A stretch of DNA of 64,000 bases. Origin: Dromaius novaehollandiae (lineage: Eukaryota; Chordata; Aves; Casuariiformes; Dromaiidae). This document shows positions 22,836 to 36,390 of the stretch, in pieces. The notes below the pieces were generated by a model, which was given only the letters and a program-made list of their open reading frames with translations, searched no databases and was not told the origin of the DNA. The position numbers were made by a program, and so were the translations under genes. How positions within the stretch are numbered: position 1 is the first letter of the stretch; the number at the start of each line of letters is the position of its first letter. The stretch is from assembly GCF_036370855.1 (NCBI RefSeq), contig NC_088105.1, forward strand, positions 8,685,619 through 8,749,618, in the 5' to 3' direction.

Positions 22836-25800
22836 ATGCTCATTAGGCTGAAACCCATCCTTTCCTTCGTTTAGAAAAAATTCTGCCATCCTGAAGCACC
22901 AGTTCAGGGTCCGCTGCAGAGTTACTGCTTCCCCTTGAGCCCACATTCAGTGCGCAAGCAGCAGTGCCAATAATGTGTATGTGAATACAGGATCTTAAGG
23001 ATGATGCTTCCTCTGAGGGAAAGAAGAAATGAGTCTACTGTGGCCATTTAAAATACCTCATTATTCTCTTTTATGCTCACTTAAGATGACACTTTAAGTG
23101 CATGTTTAACGCTCAATGTATCTTTTCAATGGACAAACACATTTAGAAAAGCTTAAATGGCTGTGGGAATTTATATTCAGGAGAATATGAAGATGGGAAT
23201 TCATATTCAGGAGAGAATCCAAAAAGTGCACTGTAGATTTTGAGCAAGGCAGAAGTGTTTAGGCTGTCTGCAGTTCTGTAAAGCTGCAGCATGCTGTGCA
23301 ATGACTGGAAAAGTGTCATTCCACTTACCACAAAAATAAGCAGTAAAGTGTCAGTGGTGCCAAAGCTCAGAGGATGACAAAGAAACCAGTGAAAACAACA
23401 TCAACAAAAAACAATTATAGGAATAAAAAAGTGGTTTTATAGTTTTAAGCTTTTGAGATTAATGTTCATTTCTTTTCCTTGTGAAAAATTGCTTATATAA
23501 TTTACAGCATAAGCTAACTTCAAATAGAAAAGTGTTAAACACTTAAGAAACAGATTTTTGTGGCAAGAAGCTAAACTGCAAGCAGGCTGCCATGCATGAA
23601 CATAATGGATTGACGTATCTATTAAGAACTTGGCGCATTATGTGAGTGACTGATTTGCTGAGGTTGCTTAATTACTAAAGCCAAAGGCCCTGCAATTTTC
23701 CTCCAAGGTCTGTTAAGGTTACATTTTTTTTTATTGCTATTGTAGCACTTCCAACAATTTCTACGCTGACTACAATTTACCATCCTTGTCTTTTACTTTG
23801 AGTTTCCCAACCCTTCCCTGGACCTGTCACAGTCTTGACAGTATCATCTGGATTTTCCCATCATTCAAGCTGTGATGTGTGCAGATCTCTTTGGGCATAA
23901 TTAAACTATAGCTTTGCAGAGTTTCTCTCCACAATAAATAAATGTATACAGATATAATCTTCACTCAAAGACAATGCACAGGTTAAAGACTACTTTTGGA
24001 ATAAATATTAAGCACCCAAGCCAAAATGAGTGCAGAAGACAGTACTTGTGAAAATGAAGAAATTCTGCTAAATCCCACCTTGGCTGGTTGGTACTCAGAA
24101 GCCGATGAGATGCTCTCATATGTAGAACATCTACCTCATTGTATCTGCTCTAAACCTGAAGGTGCAAAAGTCAAGAGAAATACAGAGCTCTCAGAACTTA
24201 AATTAAACTGCTACACTGGCTGTCAATACTGCCTGGAAGCTCCCTAGTCCAGCTCTTCTAGAATTGAGCATGACCTGGAGGATTTTCTTGACTTAAGGCA
24301 CGAGGAACTAGACACAGATATTCAGATTTCTGTCTGAAGCATATAAGATGTTTAACATGCCAAGACGTTAATTTTTTAGCTTTCAAGATGTTTAAATGTT
24401 TAACGTTCACAGTAACAGTTCACTAATAGGTACTACAGTATATTCAAATGTAAGGTTTTAGAAGCAAAAAGAACTATAACTATATACTGGATCCACTAGT
24501 GAGCTAAGATGACTTTTCTTGGCAACCAAGACAGTTTGAAGGAATTTTGTATTAGAGTAAAACTAACCTCCAAACACAAACAATGGTGCCATCTGCTGCA
24601 GAACACAGCTTCCACTCATCTTGAGAAAGCAGAGAGAGAGAGAGACCAGATTCTTAAAGAATCCATCTCTGGAGGGCTTACCTGCATAATCTAAATGACA
24701 AAAACATCCACCAAAACCCCATGCCCACCACTAAACCCCCAATGCTAAAAGATGGGAAAAGTTCTGGCACAATCCGTATTCATGCGATGAAGAGGCAGTA
24801 CAGCAAGGAAAAGCTTAGGAGACAAACCCTCAGCTACAGTAACTTGACACAAGTCCATTGATTTTAGCCGAGCTCTGACTGAAAGTGGCTCTTAGGACAT
24901 GGGGGCCCAGTTCTGCAGGGCTAACACTTGGTAATACTCCCTCTGACTGAGTAATTTCAACTAAACAGGACAGTCCTCAGAACAGGCTTCTGGATAAAAA
25001 TGTCACACACCTACATCATTCCTCTCCGCAATCAGATTTTAAGGCAATCTTATTCATATTCAGGGGTGGGATTGTTTCGGGAGCACCCACAGCATTAGAG
25101 CTCTCTTGAGACAGTATGGAAGGACACTATGCAGCCCCCAGGCAGCCCAATGACTTTTCAGTGACGATGCCTTATTAATAAAGAGGATCCAGAAGTCAAG
25201 AAGGGCCCCGGAATTGTCTGCTTATGGACAGACTGTATTTGTAGAGAGTGAGGGCTGCCTAGCTGGGAGAGCAGATGCCACATCCTCAGAGTCTGGGATT
25301 TGGCAGTGATTCTTGAAGTGCTTTATAAAATACTTATATACATGGGGTTTATTAGTTACACTGCAGAAGACAGCAGCTTGAAGCTCAAACCAACAGCATG
25401 GGCTATAAAGGAGAAACACCTCATACCATTTTGTGCTGATGTGGTTAATTGGATCAACAGGCCAGAAAGAGAACACTTTCCTGCAGCCATGTATCACAAA
25501 AGCCCACATGCCAACACATACAATCACAATCAGGTTGTAAGTGCTTTCGAATGGGATCCTATCAGAACAAAAACATCCCTAGCAAAGAGCCCACCATTTT
25601 TCAGTTATCTCTGCATGTTCTTTTGGAGAACACGTTCCTGCTTACAAGAGCAGGGCAGAAGGTATTTACCTGAGGGAGTGCTGGAAGATGCAGATGGAAA
25701 AACGATTCCTGCTGGAGCTGACACTGAACTCCTGCCTTCTTCTGGAGAGCCCATCTGGCAGGTGAGATGTAAGAGGTGCTGGGCTGCTACAAAGGTTGCT

Positions 25801-28800
25801 AACTACTTCTTTCTTCTTGTTGCTTGAGAGCATTATTGTATGGACTGTTAGTGACTTCAAACACTGGACTATCCTGTTGATAAGAAAGAGTCAGTAAGGG
25901 GCTGATCTTCTTAAGGCTGTTTTTTCAGGTCTCTCTACAAGTAGTGTAGACAATTAACAGTGGAAATACCTGGCCCTTTCCTCTCTTCAGACTGTAAGAC
26001 ACCAGAGCTGTGTTTGCAAAGGAGAATTTATATTCTCTCTTATCTTAGGCTATAGCTGTAATAATCATAGTCTTAAATCATTGTTAAATACTATTAAAAA
26101 CAAAACCAAAAATAACAATACAGCAGACTTATGGCTTTTTTCCTAGCCAAACACTGTTACCTATGTAGCCTCCTTCTCGTTTCCCTGAATGAGCTGTTCT
26201 TATTTTATGGATAAAATCTCACCTTTGTTTCATCATCTTTATTCTGAGTAGAAGCTGTCAATAACAGAATGAAGATAAATTTGTAGGGGGAAGTTGAATT
26301 CACTTCATTTCCTCAGAGCACTTAGACGGAACCACAGGTTTTCTGTGGAGTTAGATGAGACACTAGCTTGAGTATTAGTGCTGGCTTAAGAAGTTTGGGG
26401 TTCAGCTGATAGCCAGATCCCTAAACAGATCTACGTTAAAAATAACCCTAATTTTGGAAAGAGGCTAAATGTAGAAAGCAGTATGTAAACCTGAGAAACA
26501 GCCCACAGAGAGACTGGAAGCTATGGACAGAGGAGGGGAAGGTTTAGAAAGGTTTTTCATGGTGGCTGGAAGAAAGGATTAGTCTAGGATTAATTCTCCA
26601 AACCATGCTCAGAGAACCCAAATGATTCCAAAACATGACCTTCAGCAGAGAAATTCTGGAAAATGCCAAGTCAAGAGTGGTGTTGGAAGTAGGAAGCTTT
26701 TTATTTGGGCAAGACCAGTAAATTCCACGCAATCTCTGATGATGTGAGCTGCTCGCCAGGAGTCACGTACTTGGAAAAGTTTTCAGATAATGTTCTCACG
26801 GACCAGCTGTTGTCTCATTCACAAAAACTATCTTGATGTCGTTACTGTGGAAAAACTACACTGATTCTAAAGCATGCACTAGAACTTGCTTTCTCAATCA
26901 AGTCGGCCGTTCAAGGAAGGAGATGCAATAGTTTCATGTAACCTTTGTGACAAATGAGCTGGTATCAGGCAAAAAGCACGCAGACATCCACATATGCAGC
27001 TCCAGAGAGCAAATGGTCTTTGGCTCAAGGCCAGATCAGTAGAAATGGTAGCAAACTGGGGCACAGAGATAAAATGTGTAGGTTAGAGCATCAGGTCTAA
27101 ACACCACCTCATTACAGTTAGTGCAGATTTTATTTCCTCAATTTGCAAGGGAGAATACGGAGCCCGCTCAGAACAACACTGCAGTATATTCAGCTGCTTC
27201 TTTAGAAGATGGCAGACTTGTGTTGCTTTGACTGCTTTGCTGGAAGTGAGAATAAGAAATATTATGGAATTTGCTAGGTCTTCTGTTTCTTTAGAGCAGG
27301 GACATCAGAGGCTCCTTTGGGAAAACAAATCTGCACAAAACCACAGTTCTTCTAAGAACATATAAAGAAATCTTTGCTGCCCCAAATTATTATTTGTAGT
27401 AACCATAAACATCACATGCTCAACTTCTCTGTTGGGAAGTAAGGGTTTCTGCATCATCTCCTAAGTAAGCGTTTGGAAAAGCAAAGGCCATTTATATCTG
27501 AAGAGTCTCAGTTCTTTTAAATCAGAATCATTATCAAGCACAAGGGTAACTGATGCTGTGCGAAGCTCAGGCAGAAATGCAAAACTGCCGGGAACGTTTG
27601 GGTTGAGACCACTTGTCAGAAGGTGTGAGCAGAGACGCACATATCCCTCTCCGACCCTCTCAAGCTATCTTCTGTTTGTTTATCCCATGTTATGCTAAAG
27701 ACTTGTCACAGTTATAAGTATGTGACTCAAAGCTACCATTAACCGTGCTCCAAGAATACTACAACACACCTCCACTGAGCTCCTCCAACCCTGACACAAT
27801 TAGGTCAATGGCAAAAATTCATCCAGGACTTGGGGAAGCAATCTGTGCGTGGCAACTGGCAATACATCTGCATGAATTTGCCAGTGGCTATAGTAACGTT
27901 GCAACAGAGCAGACATAAGTGCTTTTGTTTTAGAGCATATTGCTTAAGGTCCTGTCTGGGCTTGTTAAGGACAAGTATAGATAGAATCTACAGAGAAAAA
28001 AATGGAAATCATAGGTGACCGTATCACAGGCTTGACCTTAATTGGACAGAAGCTACTCACTTGGAAAACCATTACTTAAGTAAAAGTTCATTACAATGTT
28101 TTGCACAGAAATATCTGCTGAAAATAGTAAGGCTATGGCACAGCCACAAACTGCGAGCTTTCATAGTGCCTATGAGCTTATACTCGTGTTTCTACTCCTT
28201 GACTTTGAGACAACAGTACAGAAAAACATTGTTTGTCAGCTATTCTACAAAAAACCAGCTGAGTCCCAGATATACATCTGAGACATTAAACAGAGATGTC
28301 GTAGGCAACCTTTTAATTACTGTTTAATTAGTACATTTACAGCGCCTCTGTGGGTAACCACTCTTTAACTGATCTTTTCATTAGGGGTTATAGTGGCCAA
28401 GGAGAGGTTGGTATTCATATAAGCAGGCCGAACCTTTATTACTGCCTTTATTTTCCCCATGCAGTAGAGATAACCAGGCAAACTAGCAGTGCACGTAGGC
28501 TAAACTTTCTTATTTTACGTGTTCAGCAAACAACTGGGACCCCAAACTGCTTAAGGGGTTCTTTCATGTTGTTCTCTGTGTAAAGGGCAAGGGTTACAGC
28601 TAGTGTACTCGGATTTCCCCCTATTTGGAGGTATCAGTGAGGCTGTGTGTCAGCTTCTGTCAGAATTGCCCCCTGCCCAGCCCCCTAATTGTACATGGTA
28701 TGGGTGCATATATAGCTATGTACAGAATACAGGTCTTCATGTCTGCCCTGCTGTCTCCCCCAGCTGTTGACATGTCCTCTCAATGCATACGTGAGAAACA

Positions 28801-31800
28801 AAAGAGTCATGGAAAACAACCTCTCGGGGAAAACACTGATGGTTGTTTTCCAACCTCGGGCTACTCCACGAGGAACAGTTCGCTCTTTGTTGGGGACAGA
28901 AACATCAGCTGGACACATACATACTGACTGGAGATTGTTCTGGGTCTCTGTGCTTCAGAAACAAAACACACAATTCACACAAGTCCACACAACAGTGGGC
29001 TTGTGTTTATCTACAAATTAATCACTCCCCTTTCAAGGCAGTACTTTTCTGTGCATATGATCAAGATAACTGTTGAGATGGACCAAAGTGTGCTGGCTGG
29101 CTGTGGGTGGTCCTCCCTTTTCTGAGAAAATAATTACTAGAGTTCACTTGACATGGTCATTAGGGTGACAGAGGACTAACTTCATGCAAACACATACCAA
29201 GCCTTGGTATGCCTTTAGCCCCTAAGGAAAGACCATGAAGTAACAGCTTCTGCTTCTCCAAAACGCCTTACTGATTTTCTCCCGTTTGACCTAAGCAGAA
29301 CACTAGTAAAGTCCCGAATAGCAGTGTATCACACAGCATACTGGTGGAGTTCTCTGCCAGCAAAGTGTGGCTTCTGCTAAAAGTCATTCCCAGCTATCGA
29401 TCGCAAATGTCCCAGCAAGCCTGGGTGAATTTGGCTGCGAGGCATTTGCACAAAGCATCCCAAGCACAGGTGTTCTCAAGACTCACATTATATTTTATCT
29501 GTCCTGTTGTGCTGGCACCTAAATATATCTGGAGCTGAGAGTGGTTACAGGAAGAGTCCAGCTTCACTTTGTTTATGAGAAACACAACAGGATTTCACAA
29601 TAGCTTTGTGTAATCCCTTTGTGCAGACATCCAAGGGCTAAGGGGGCTGATTACTCTCAAATACCGTTCAAAACAGGCAGCCCATTATAGGAGAACACTA
29701 TCTTTCCTAACATGTCAGCAAAAATTTTGTAAAGATAGCGTTAGCTGTTCACGGCCAGATTTGTACCCACTATTTTGCCCTGGGGCAAGAAAAGCAAGCT
29801 ACTGCTCTGTACCATCACTCTCATGTAGTTGGGGCAGCGGTGGGGGGAATGGATGGACAGGCAGAGGGACGTTATTTATGTATTTATGTAGTATTTGTCC
29901 TGGAGAGCAGAGAACCAAGTGCCAACTCTGACATAAGCAGGCAGGGTGCCAATGAAGCCAGTGGAAGTTACACAAGGATGCAGCACTGTTTATGCAGGCA
30001 GATCACACACTAGGCCCAGCTCTGCCTCGAGGGCAGTAGGTGGGGCTTTCGGCACTCGCGTGGGAGATCTCCAACGAGACCCGAGACCCGGAGGAGGAGA
30101 AGGCTACGAGGTCCTGGTTTTCGTAACAGCACCTCCCACCAGTAGGGATGTGGAATGGGTGGAGTTTGATGAAACCAAAATAAAGGCTGACGTGCAGCGT
30201 GTGGTCAACGTGAGCAGCCTCAGAAGGGTAGACTGCAATAGCTAGAAGGATAAGGAGAGCTTATTCTCCAAAATGTAAGTATGTCTACTTTCTCCACTTT
30301 CTTTATATAACTAGCTGATTTGTGGAACAGCATGTTTTAGCTACACTTGCTCACCGCTGTCAGACTAAGAAACCTGTGAGGAAGCCTGGTGTGTTTTCTG
30401 TCCCTTTGGCCCATGTGTTAGCAGCAGCAGACAAAGCCCAGACCGATTACAGTCATATAAATATGAACAGATGCAGATCCCAAACTTAAGCCTTACTACA
30501 GATTTAAGAATGAATTCAACTGTAAACATTTGGAGGATTATTCTAGGTTTGTTTGTCTTTATCGTTTTTTTTGTTCCAAAAGCACTCTTTTATGTAATTC
30601 AAAAACGTTCCTTAAGTGCAGTCACCAATAGTTGTGGCCACAAAGTTGCAGCAGGCAGAGCTCTAAGACAGATCTAATCAGCACTTAAAGCAAGGTGAGT
30701 CAGGGAGGCACTGGGAAATACAGAACAAGCCTGAAGCTAGTACACCAGCATGTGTTGCAATGAAGGAACGCTTGCTTCTCTAAGATGAAGGTATTTCTTT
30801 ACATGCAAGAACAGGAGGAATGTATTTTCTATCAAGGTGCAGCAAGGAGAAACAGAGAGAGGGAAATGACGGTAAAGAAATATCATCTTTGACTTTGAAT
30901 TAAACACATATCTACCATAGGAAGTTTCAGTATAGACTGCTCACATTTGCTTCTAATAAAACTATTGTGTTCATGCTTTCTTGTTATGTCTCATTGATTT
31001 ATCATATTAAAGTACTATTGACAAAAAGTGTGTAAGGATAAAACAGTAAAGCTCAGTACCATGCAGCATTTCCTGGTGACCAGTCCTTCTGACAAATGCA
31101 CTGCTGAACTTCAGTAATTAAGCAACAACTTCAAGCTGGGACAGGGAGGAGGAGAGCACCTGCTTTTAACTGCTGGCATCAGCATCCTGCTGGGTGGTTC
31201 TCTGATGTTCCCTTGCTCTATGGTGACAACTGGAGGAGCTGCTGGAAAAAGCTTTTCAACATATGAGTGCTCCCTGCACTGCAGATTTTAATGATTATAA
31301 GTGAAACCAGTTCCAGCAATTTCACTTTTTTAGTATAAACTTTTCACCCTGATAGATTCCAATGTGAAAAGTGTGGCCACGTCTAAACCCGGGTACAGCA
31401 GGGGATTAACAGTGTTCAACAATAGTCTACAGTAGGGTATGTCTGCAAATGTTAATAAATACTGTCTGCAGGTGAAGCTATCAGAGGGCCCTAAAAAGGG
31501 GAAAACAAACAAGAAAGGAATTGGCTAGCACAAGGCAGTTTTGGTTTTTATCAAAAAAAACATGTTCTTATATTCACAAACTGTCACATTAAAGATGGGG
31601 GCAGAGGAATGAAAAATAACCACAAAACTTGTTTTGCCACCCAAGAAACACGCAATTAAATCATCCTCCAGAAAGACAATGTACTATCAAGCCCTAACCT
31701 AAGAACCAAGATAACCGCTGAATCAACATGCTGTCTTTGCTATGTGAAATACAGGCTAAGGACAGCTTTGTAACAGAAAGCAGAAACTTTTTCAGAATGC

Positions 31801-32580
31801 ATTACTGTCTGCTTGGTATTGACAACTATCATAAACGGACTGTTCTAAAATCTCAAGGTTTAACCAGATATGATTATACAAATTTTGGGTTTGATTTTTT
31901 TTGCTTGCTTTGTTCACTGCTTTAGGGCAGTGAGGGGGAGTTTTCATGTTTTCAGTCTCTTCCTTTCTAGAATGAAGGCTAGGAAAGTAGGTATGTACTC
32001 CTAAATGCACAAAAATCTTATTTAGTAACGGGACTACAGGGGCTAAGGCTTTAAGTAAGACATCAGCTATTATTAGGTGGCCCAAGAAAATTATGGGCAC
32101 CATCAATACTAGAATACCCATCAATATCAGTACCTTTTCATCCAGGAGCAAAGTGCTTGAACATCTCAAGTCCATTTTACTTACGGAGTTGCACAAAACT
32201 GCCACTTGCAGAACCTCAAGCTTGTTTTGCAGCCAGGAAATGCCCTCACTTCACAGAGGAGTGAAGGCAGTGTATCCTGAGAGGTGAATGCTCACACATC
32301 AGTCTTCGAGTGGTTTCATTGTCTTGGCTCTCTGTTGGTTCCTTCAGAGCTAACAGGATTTCAGCTCTTTTCATTTTTGTTAAATCATTGGGAACAAGCA
32401 GTAGAAGTCAGGCCTTTCACAATTTCAGAGACGACTGCCTTTTGGAAAGCTCTTGTCTCTTGCCCAAATTCTTCTAGTCGCTAATCATTGCAGCAGGTAT
32501 TACCGAAAGGTTGGAGACTAGAGACTGAGGAAAACGCTTCCATGAGATCAGACAGAAAAGCCTCAGCGCTTTGTTCTGCC
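22836..32580. other. Intergenic, about 10 kb, no gene recognised
   Basis: This has AT-leaning single-copy composition. The longest ORFs (175 codons at 25300-25827, 99 codons at 29946-30245) have no family signature, and I find no flanking exons for them. A locally CpG-containing patch near 30040-30240 stands out weakly. There are no clear LINEs, tRNAs or snoRNA boxes. Confidence 0.5.
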
Positions 32581-32581
32581 C

Positions 32582-32589
32582 TATTTATA
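32582..32589 (+). promoter_or_regulatory. SOUL: TATA-like box of the SOUL gene
   Basis: TATTTATA lies 56-63 bp upstream of the SOUL start codon. A start site about 30 bp downstream would give a 5'UTR of about 30-35 nt. There is no CpG island here, which suits a tissue-restricted gene. The TSS is inferred. Confidence 0.45.
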
Positions 32590-32644
32590 ACACACTGATC
32601 AGAAATGGGCCAATGAACTGTGTCTGCATTTCAGCTCTGGCAAG

Positions 32645-34857
32645 ATGATCAAATCCTTCAAGCAAACATTTCTGTCCCTGGATCTGCAGTCCCCTCGGTG
32701 GAGCTCAGCAGAGACTGTGGTAATGGCTAAGGGCTAGGGGTGCAAACAAAGCTCTCTGCAGTCAGGGGGCTGCAGAGCTATGGTGCATTTGGGGTTCTCC
32801 ATCTGAGCATGGAGAAGCTTGGAAGTGTTACTACAAAAGCTGGTCACTCCTAATGGGAAGGGGAGAGGGACACCAGGGGAGGGTGGGGAGGAATGAGCTG
32901 GGACAAATGCCACAGAGGTACCATATAAAGGGTTAATTAGGACACAGTACTTGTGCAGAAAAAACATGAAGCATGTAAAAGCTCTGAGGAGCCGAGGCAG
33001 CACTGCATGGTTTTCCAAAGGACACATCAGTTTGATGTTGGAGGTACACCTGCAGTCTGCAGCTAACTGGCAGCCCCCGGTTACCTGATCACAATACTAC
33101 CTTCACACCCATTTGGGAGGAGCAGCTGTTCATTTGTCATCTTCTGAATTCACCCTCATGGTTACTGTGATTTTTGTTACCTTTCAGGCAAAGGATTACG
33201 AACTGCGTCAGTATGAGACAGCCAAGTGGGTTAGCACTGTCATTAGGGGAGAGACCCAGAAGGAGGCGATGCGCCAGGGCTTTTGGAAACTCTTCCACTA
33301 CATCCAAGGGAAGAACGAGAAAGGTAAGATGCTGTGCTGGTTTGGAACTGCAAGAGGTATAAATGGGAGATGAAGCTGAGTAGCACAAGGCATTAGAGGA
33401 ACTGGGCCACACAGTGGGTTCCCTTTCCTGGTCTAACACCCATTTGCCTCCTTTAGGCTATTATGTCCTCCCCTCCAGTGTCTTTCCAGACCACGCTACC
33501 TGGCATAAATAGGAGGAATGAAGTGGGAAGCTTAAGTCTTTGTTCAAAGGACCCCACAGGAAGAAAGCAGCTGCAGCCTGAACAGGCAGAGTCAGTACAG
33601 AAAGGACTAGAGTGGAAGATGAAAACAGAATGGTGGGCAGTAATGCCTTCCCTTGCATGAATTTGTAGAAAGGCTGTTCAGCAGCAGTGCTGTGAGGCTG
33701 CTTTGGCATCTGCCCTTACAGCAGCATTCAGCCACTGTCTTTACTTGCACCTGAACAGATTCTTTATTTTCCTCTAGAAATGAAGATTGATATGACTGTC
33801 CCAGTGACATGTCTGATAAAGTCTGGCTGTGCAGACTTCAAGGTCTCTTTCTTTTTGCCATTTGAACATCAGGACGCCCCACCACAGCCCACTGACTTGG
33901 ATGTGTTTGTTGAAGAGCGAAAGGGAGCAGGCATCTTTGTCAGGTGAGCAGCATCAGCGTGCCTCACAGATGAGGGTAGCTACTGAAAGGGGTCCATCTA
34001 CAAAGAGTGTGGAATATTCTTACTCACAGCTCATTTCTTACTTTAAGTAACAGATATTCCCCACTGGTTAAAGCCTGAAGCTTAGACTGGTAAAGCTTGG
34101 GGTACATGGAAATGGTTCTCTTCTGCTTCTGGTATGGGCATACAAAGTCTCCTTGGGAGTCCTGCTAAGAACAAAGAACTGGCCGTAAGCTTTAAGGCAC
34201 TCATTTTTCAGCAGACTCTCAAATTCTGTGTTGAGTGGATTTTGTACAAGCATAGCCTACAGAATCCTCATTTTGGGCACATGCCCTGTGCTACAGAAGA
34301 GAGAAATCCCTTTTCAGCCAAGCCTTAGAGTCTCAATCCCATGAAAACCACAGAGCAGGTGTTTCTATAGAAAAGCACCTTAAGAAGTTACACCTGCCCT
34401 CTTTGTATTAAAGCCAGAGCCTGTGTCAGCTCATGCTCTTGGAACTGCCAGCAACCTAGATAGTATTTTTGATAACCTAACCTTTCAAATTATATAGCCA
34501 TATGCTCCCTGACCAGTTGTGCATAGTTTAATAATAACTAGTCTGCAAAGGAAGAGCTCAGACACTGCATGCTTTGGAAGCCTGATGTTTCTCTTTCTGC
34601 AGAAAGCAAGCAGGGAACACACTTTGGACTCTAGCTTGAACTCCTACAGAGCTCAAAACCCCTCCCCTCTCACTTCTTCCAGGTCCTTTGGTGGTTTTGC
34701 CTCACCAGAGAAATATGCAGAGGAAGCTGAAGTACTGGCCAGAATCCTGAGAAACAGAGGCCAGCTATTCCATGAAGACTTCTTCTACACTGCAGGCTAT
34801 GACAGTCCCTTCAAGCTCTTCAACAGGCACAATGAAGTGTGGTATTTTAAGAAGTAA
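32645..34857 (+). CDS. SOUL: SOUL/HEBP-family haem-binding protein, complete
   Basis: This is a member of the SOUL/HEBP family (HEBP1 and HEBP2 in mammals; SOUL was first described in chicken retina and pineal). These small soluble proteins bind haem. Four exons: 32645-32719, 33188-33323, 33778-33943 and 34683-34857. Phases are consistent and they total 552 nt, or 183 aa (HEBP1 is 189). Exon 1 encodes MIKSFKQTFLSLDLQSPRWS, resembling the HEBP1 N-terminus; it is too short to stand out as an ORF and was chosen because its donor and phase fit exon 2. Exon 2 gives AKDYELRQYETAKW, the family's YE-R-Y...AKW start. Exon 3 gives DMTVPVT, the M-T/A-PV motif. Exon 4 gives FGGFASPEKY and YTAGYDSPFKLFNRHNEVW, the typical C-terminus. 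No signal peptide or membrane segment is seen. Which mammalian paralogue is the true orthologue cannot be settled here. Confidence 0.92.
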
Positions 34858-35310
34858 TACGGGGCAGGGGAAAAACAGTAAGAAGCTACTAATTAGTTCT
34901 GGATGAGAACAGGCCTCATTATCAGCTCTTGCTTTAATGCAGAAGAGACTAAATTTGCACATGGACACAGAAGCATCTCTAATGCTTTTTATTAGGATGG
35001 AAGACTACTCTGGCTAAAAAGATCTTCAGCTCTCCTTTTACAACATGAAGCTTAAATTCAGGTAGCTCATACCAGTTTGGGGAGTTGGATGGAAATGACT
35101 CAATTCCACTCCTTCTACTGAAATTCTGGGGAAACCTTGTGATCCAAATTGTCCTGTAGTAATTTCAGACCTCTAGTTTTACTTCTCATTAGAAGTGCTA
35201 TACCTGTATTGTTCCAGCATTATGGAGAGTGAGCTCTTCACAGAGCTGACTTTTCCCATATTGATCTCACTCTTGAGACAACACAAATAGGGGGAAGTAC
35301 ATTAAAGCAC
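34858..35310 (+). other. SOUL: Predicted SOUL 3' untranslated region
   Basis: This follows the TAA stop. An ATTAAA hexamer at 35301-35306 is the first plausible poly(A) signal. About 600 bp of non-coding sequence then separates it from the convergent GAS5 3' end near 35915, so the two transcripts probably do not overlap unless a later site is used. Confidence 0.45.
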
Positions 35311-35937
35311 TTTTAAGAGAAGAAACCTGTCATTGAGTTTTGGAAAGCAGCAATGCTGTAGCAGGCTCTATTGCCTCCTAAGTATTAGTACTACCTTTTT
35401 TTTAATAGGGTTATCAAAATCCCCCATCTTTCTGCTCATACTTTTCTTCCCAGCAGAGGCTGCATGCAGTCCTACTCTACACTAGCACCAGTGACCAAAT
35501 GAGACTGAGAAGCCAGGGGAGAACGGTTAACACCGTCTAAGCTGTATGCTTACTTCGTGTACATCTACTGTAGGTTCATAACAGACTTCTTGCCTTTATG
35601 GTACTTTCATAGTTTCAGTTCTTGAAATATACAAGCTGCACTGTTTTATAGGTGAAAGAGCTAAACATTAAGTGCTACTTCAATTACTTAGCTATGCTCA
35701 AATCTATGCATGATTCAAGCCAACTCTACTCTGCCTTAACACTAGCAATAATGGTATGTCCGACACCCCGCAAGTTAGAAGACACCTGTAGAACTCCTGT
35801 TTTCCTTACATTGATTTCCTCTGCCCTAATTCAAGCTTTTGAAGCTTTCATAAAATAGCCTGGAGCTTCAACAGCAAGCTATTCAAGTCAGAAAGCAGTT
35901 CACAACAACAGGCAGAGTTTACAAGATTTTATTGGCT

Positions 35938-35943
35938 CCAATC
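35938..35943 (-). terminator. GAS5: GAS5 polyadenylation signal
   Basis: AATAAA on the minus strand (TTTATT on plus), about 80 nt into the predicted terminal exon. It is the first canonical signal after the last snoRNA intron. Cleavage is expected near 35910-35925. Confidence 0.6.
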
Positions 35944-36082
35944 AGTATCAGGTATTACCACCAAAGCCCTGGCTTTTTTACTGCTGTTCATGTAGTGTAA
36001 CCCCTTGTTCTGCAATCTTCCACCTATTAAGACAGACACAGGAACTGTTATATAGGGCACCAAACTGACAAGAAGCTTGCTG

Positions 36083-36159
36083 GGAACAACTCAGACCTTA
36101 GATTTTCATCTCTGTTCAGAGAGAGAGTTCAAGCTAAGGTTGTAATCATCACTTGTTCC
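36083..36159 (-). ncRNA. SNORD81: SNORD81 box C/D snoRNA
   Basis: Box C is GTGATGA (36152-36146) and box D is CTGA at 36094-36091. A perfect 7-bp terminal stem, GGAACAA/TTGTTCC, closes it. The guide CTTGAACTCTCTC next to an internal CTGA (D') matches mammalian SNORD81 (28S rRNA). It is the last snoRNA of the host, as in mammals. Confidence 0.93.
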
Positions 36160-36310
36160 AGCAACAGAATTTCCATATTGCTGCAGTCAGGAATACTCAC
36201 CTTTTTGGTTCCTCATACAGTAGTTTCAAAGCTGCCTCCCAACCTAAATCAAGAAAACAGGCTTAACATATGCAGTAGCACAACTGCAAAAAGCTTCCTT
36301 CAGCAACTAT

Positions 36311-36390
36311 GTAACCTCAGAAAGAATGGAACGGAAATGGGTGATATCACAGCAATTCATCTGGCAGAATCAAATTTCATCACTGGCTAC
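36311..36390 (-). ncRNA. SNORD47: SNORD47 box C/D snoRNA
   Basis: Box C is GTGATGA (36383-36377) and box D is CTGA at 36320-36317. Terminal stem GTAGCC/GGTTAC has one G-U pair. The guide CCGTTCCATT and the internal TGATATCAC block match mammalian SNORD47 (28S rRNA). It ends 78 nt before the next acceptor. Confidence 0.93.

Noticed and set aside
24026-24247. 73-codon acidic ORF
   Set aside because: It is short, unconserved in appearance, and has no promoter or splice context.
29946-30245. 99-codon plus-strand ORF in a mildly CpG-rich patch
   Set aside because: No recognisable domain and no compatible splice neighbours. The SOUL first exon was found elsewhere (32645), so it is not needed for that gene.
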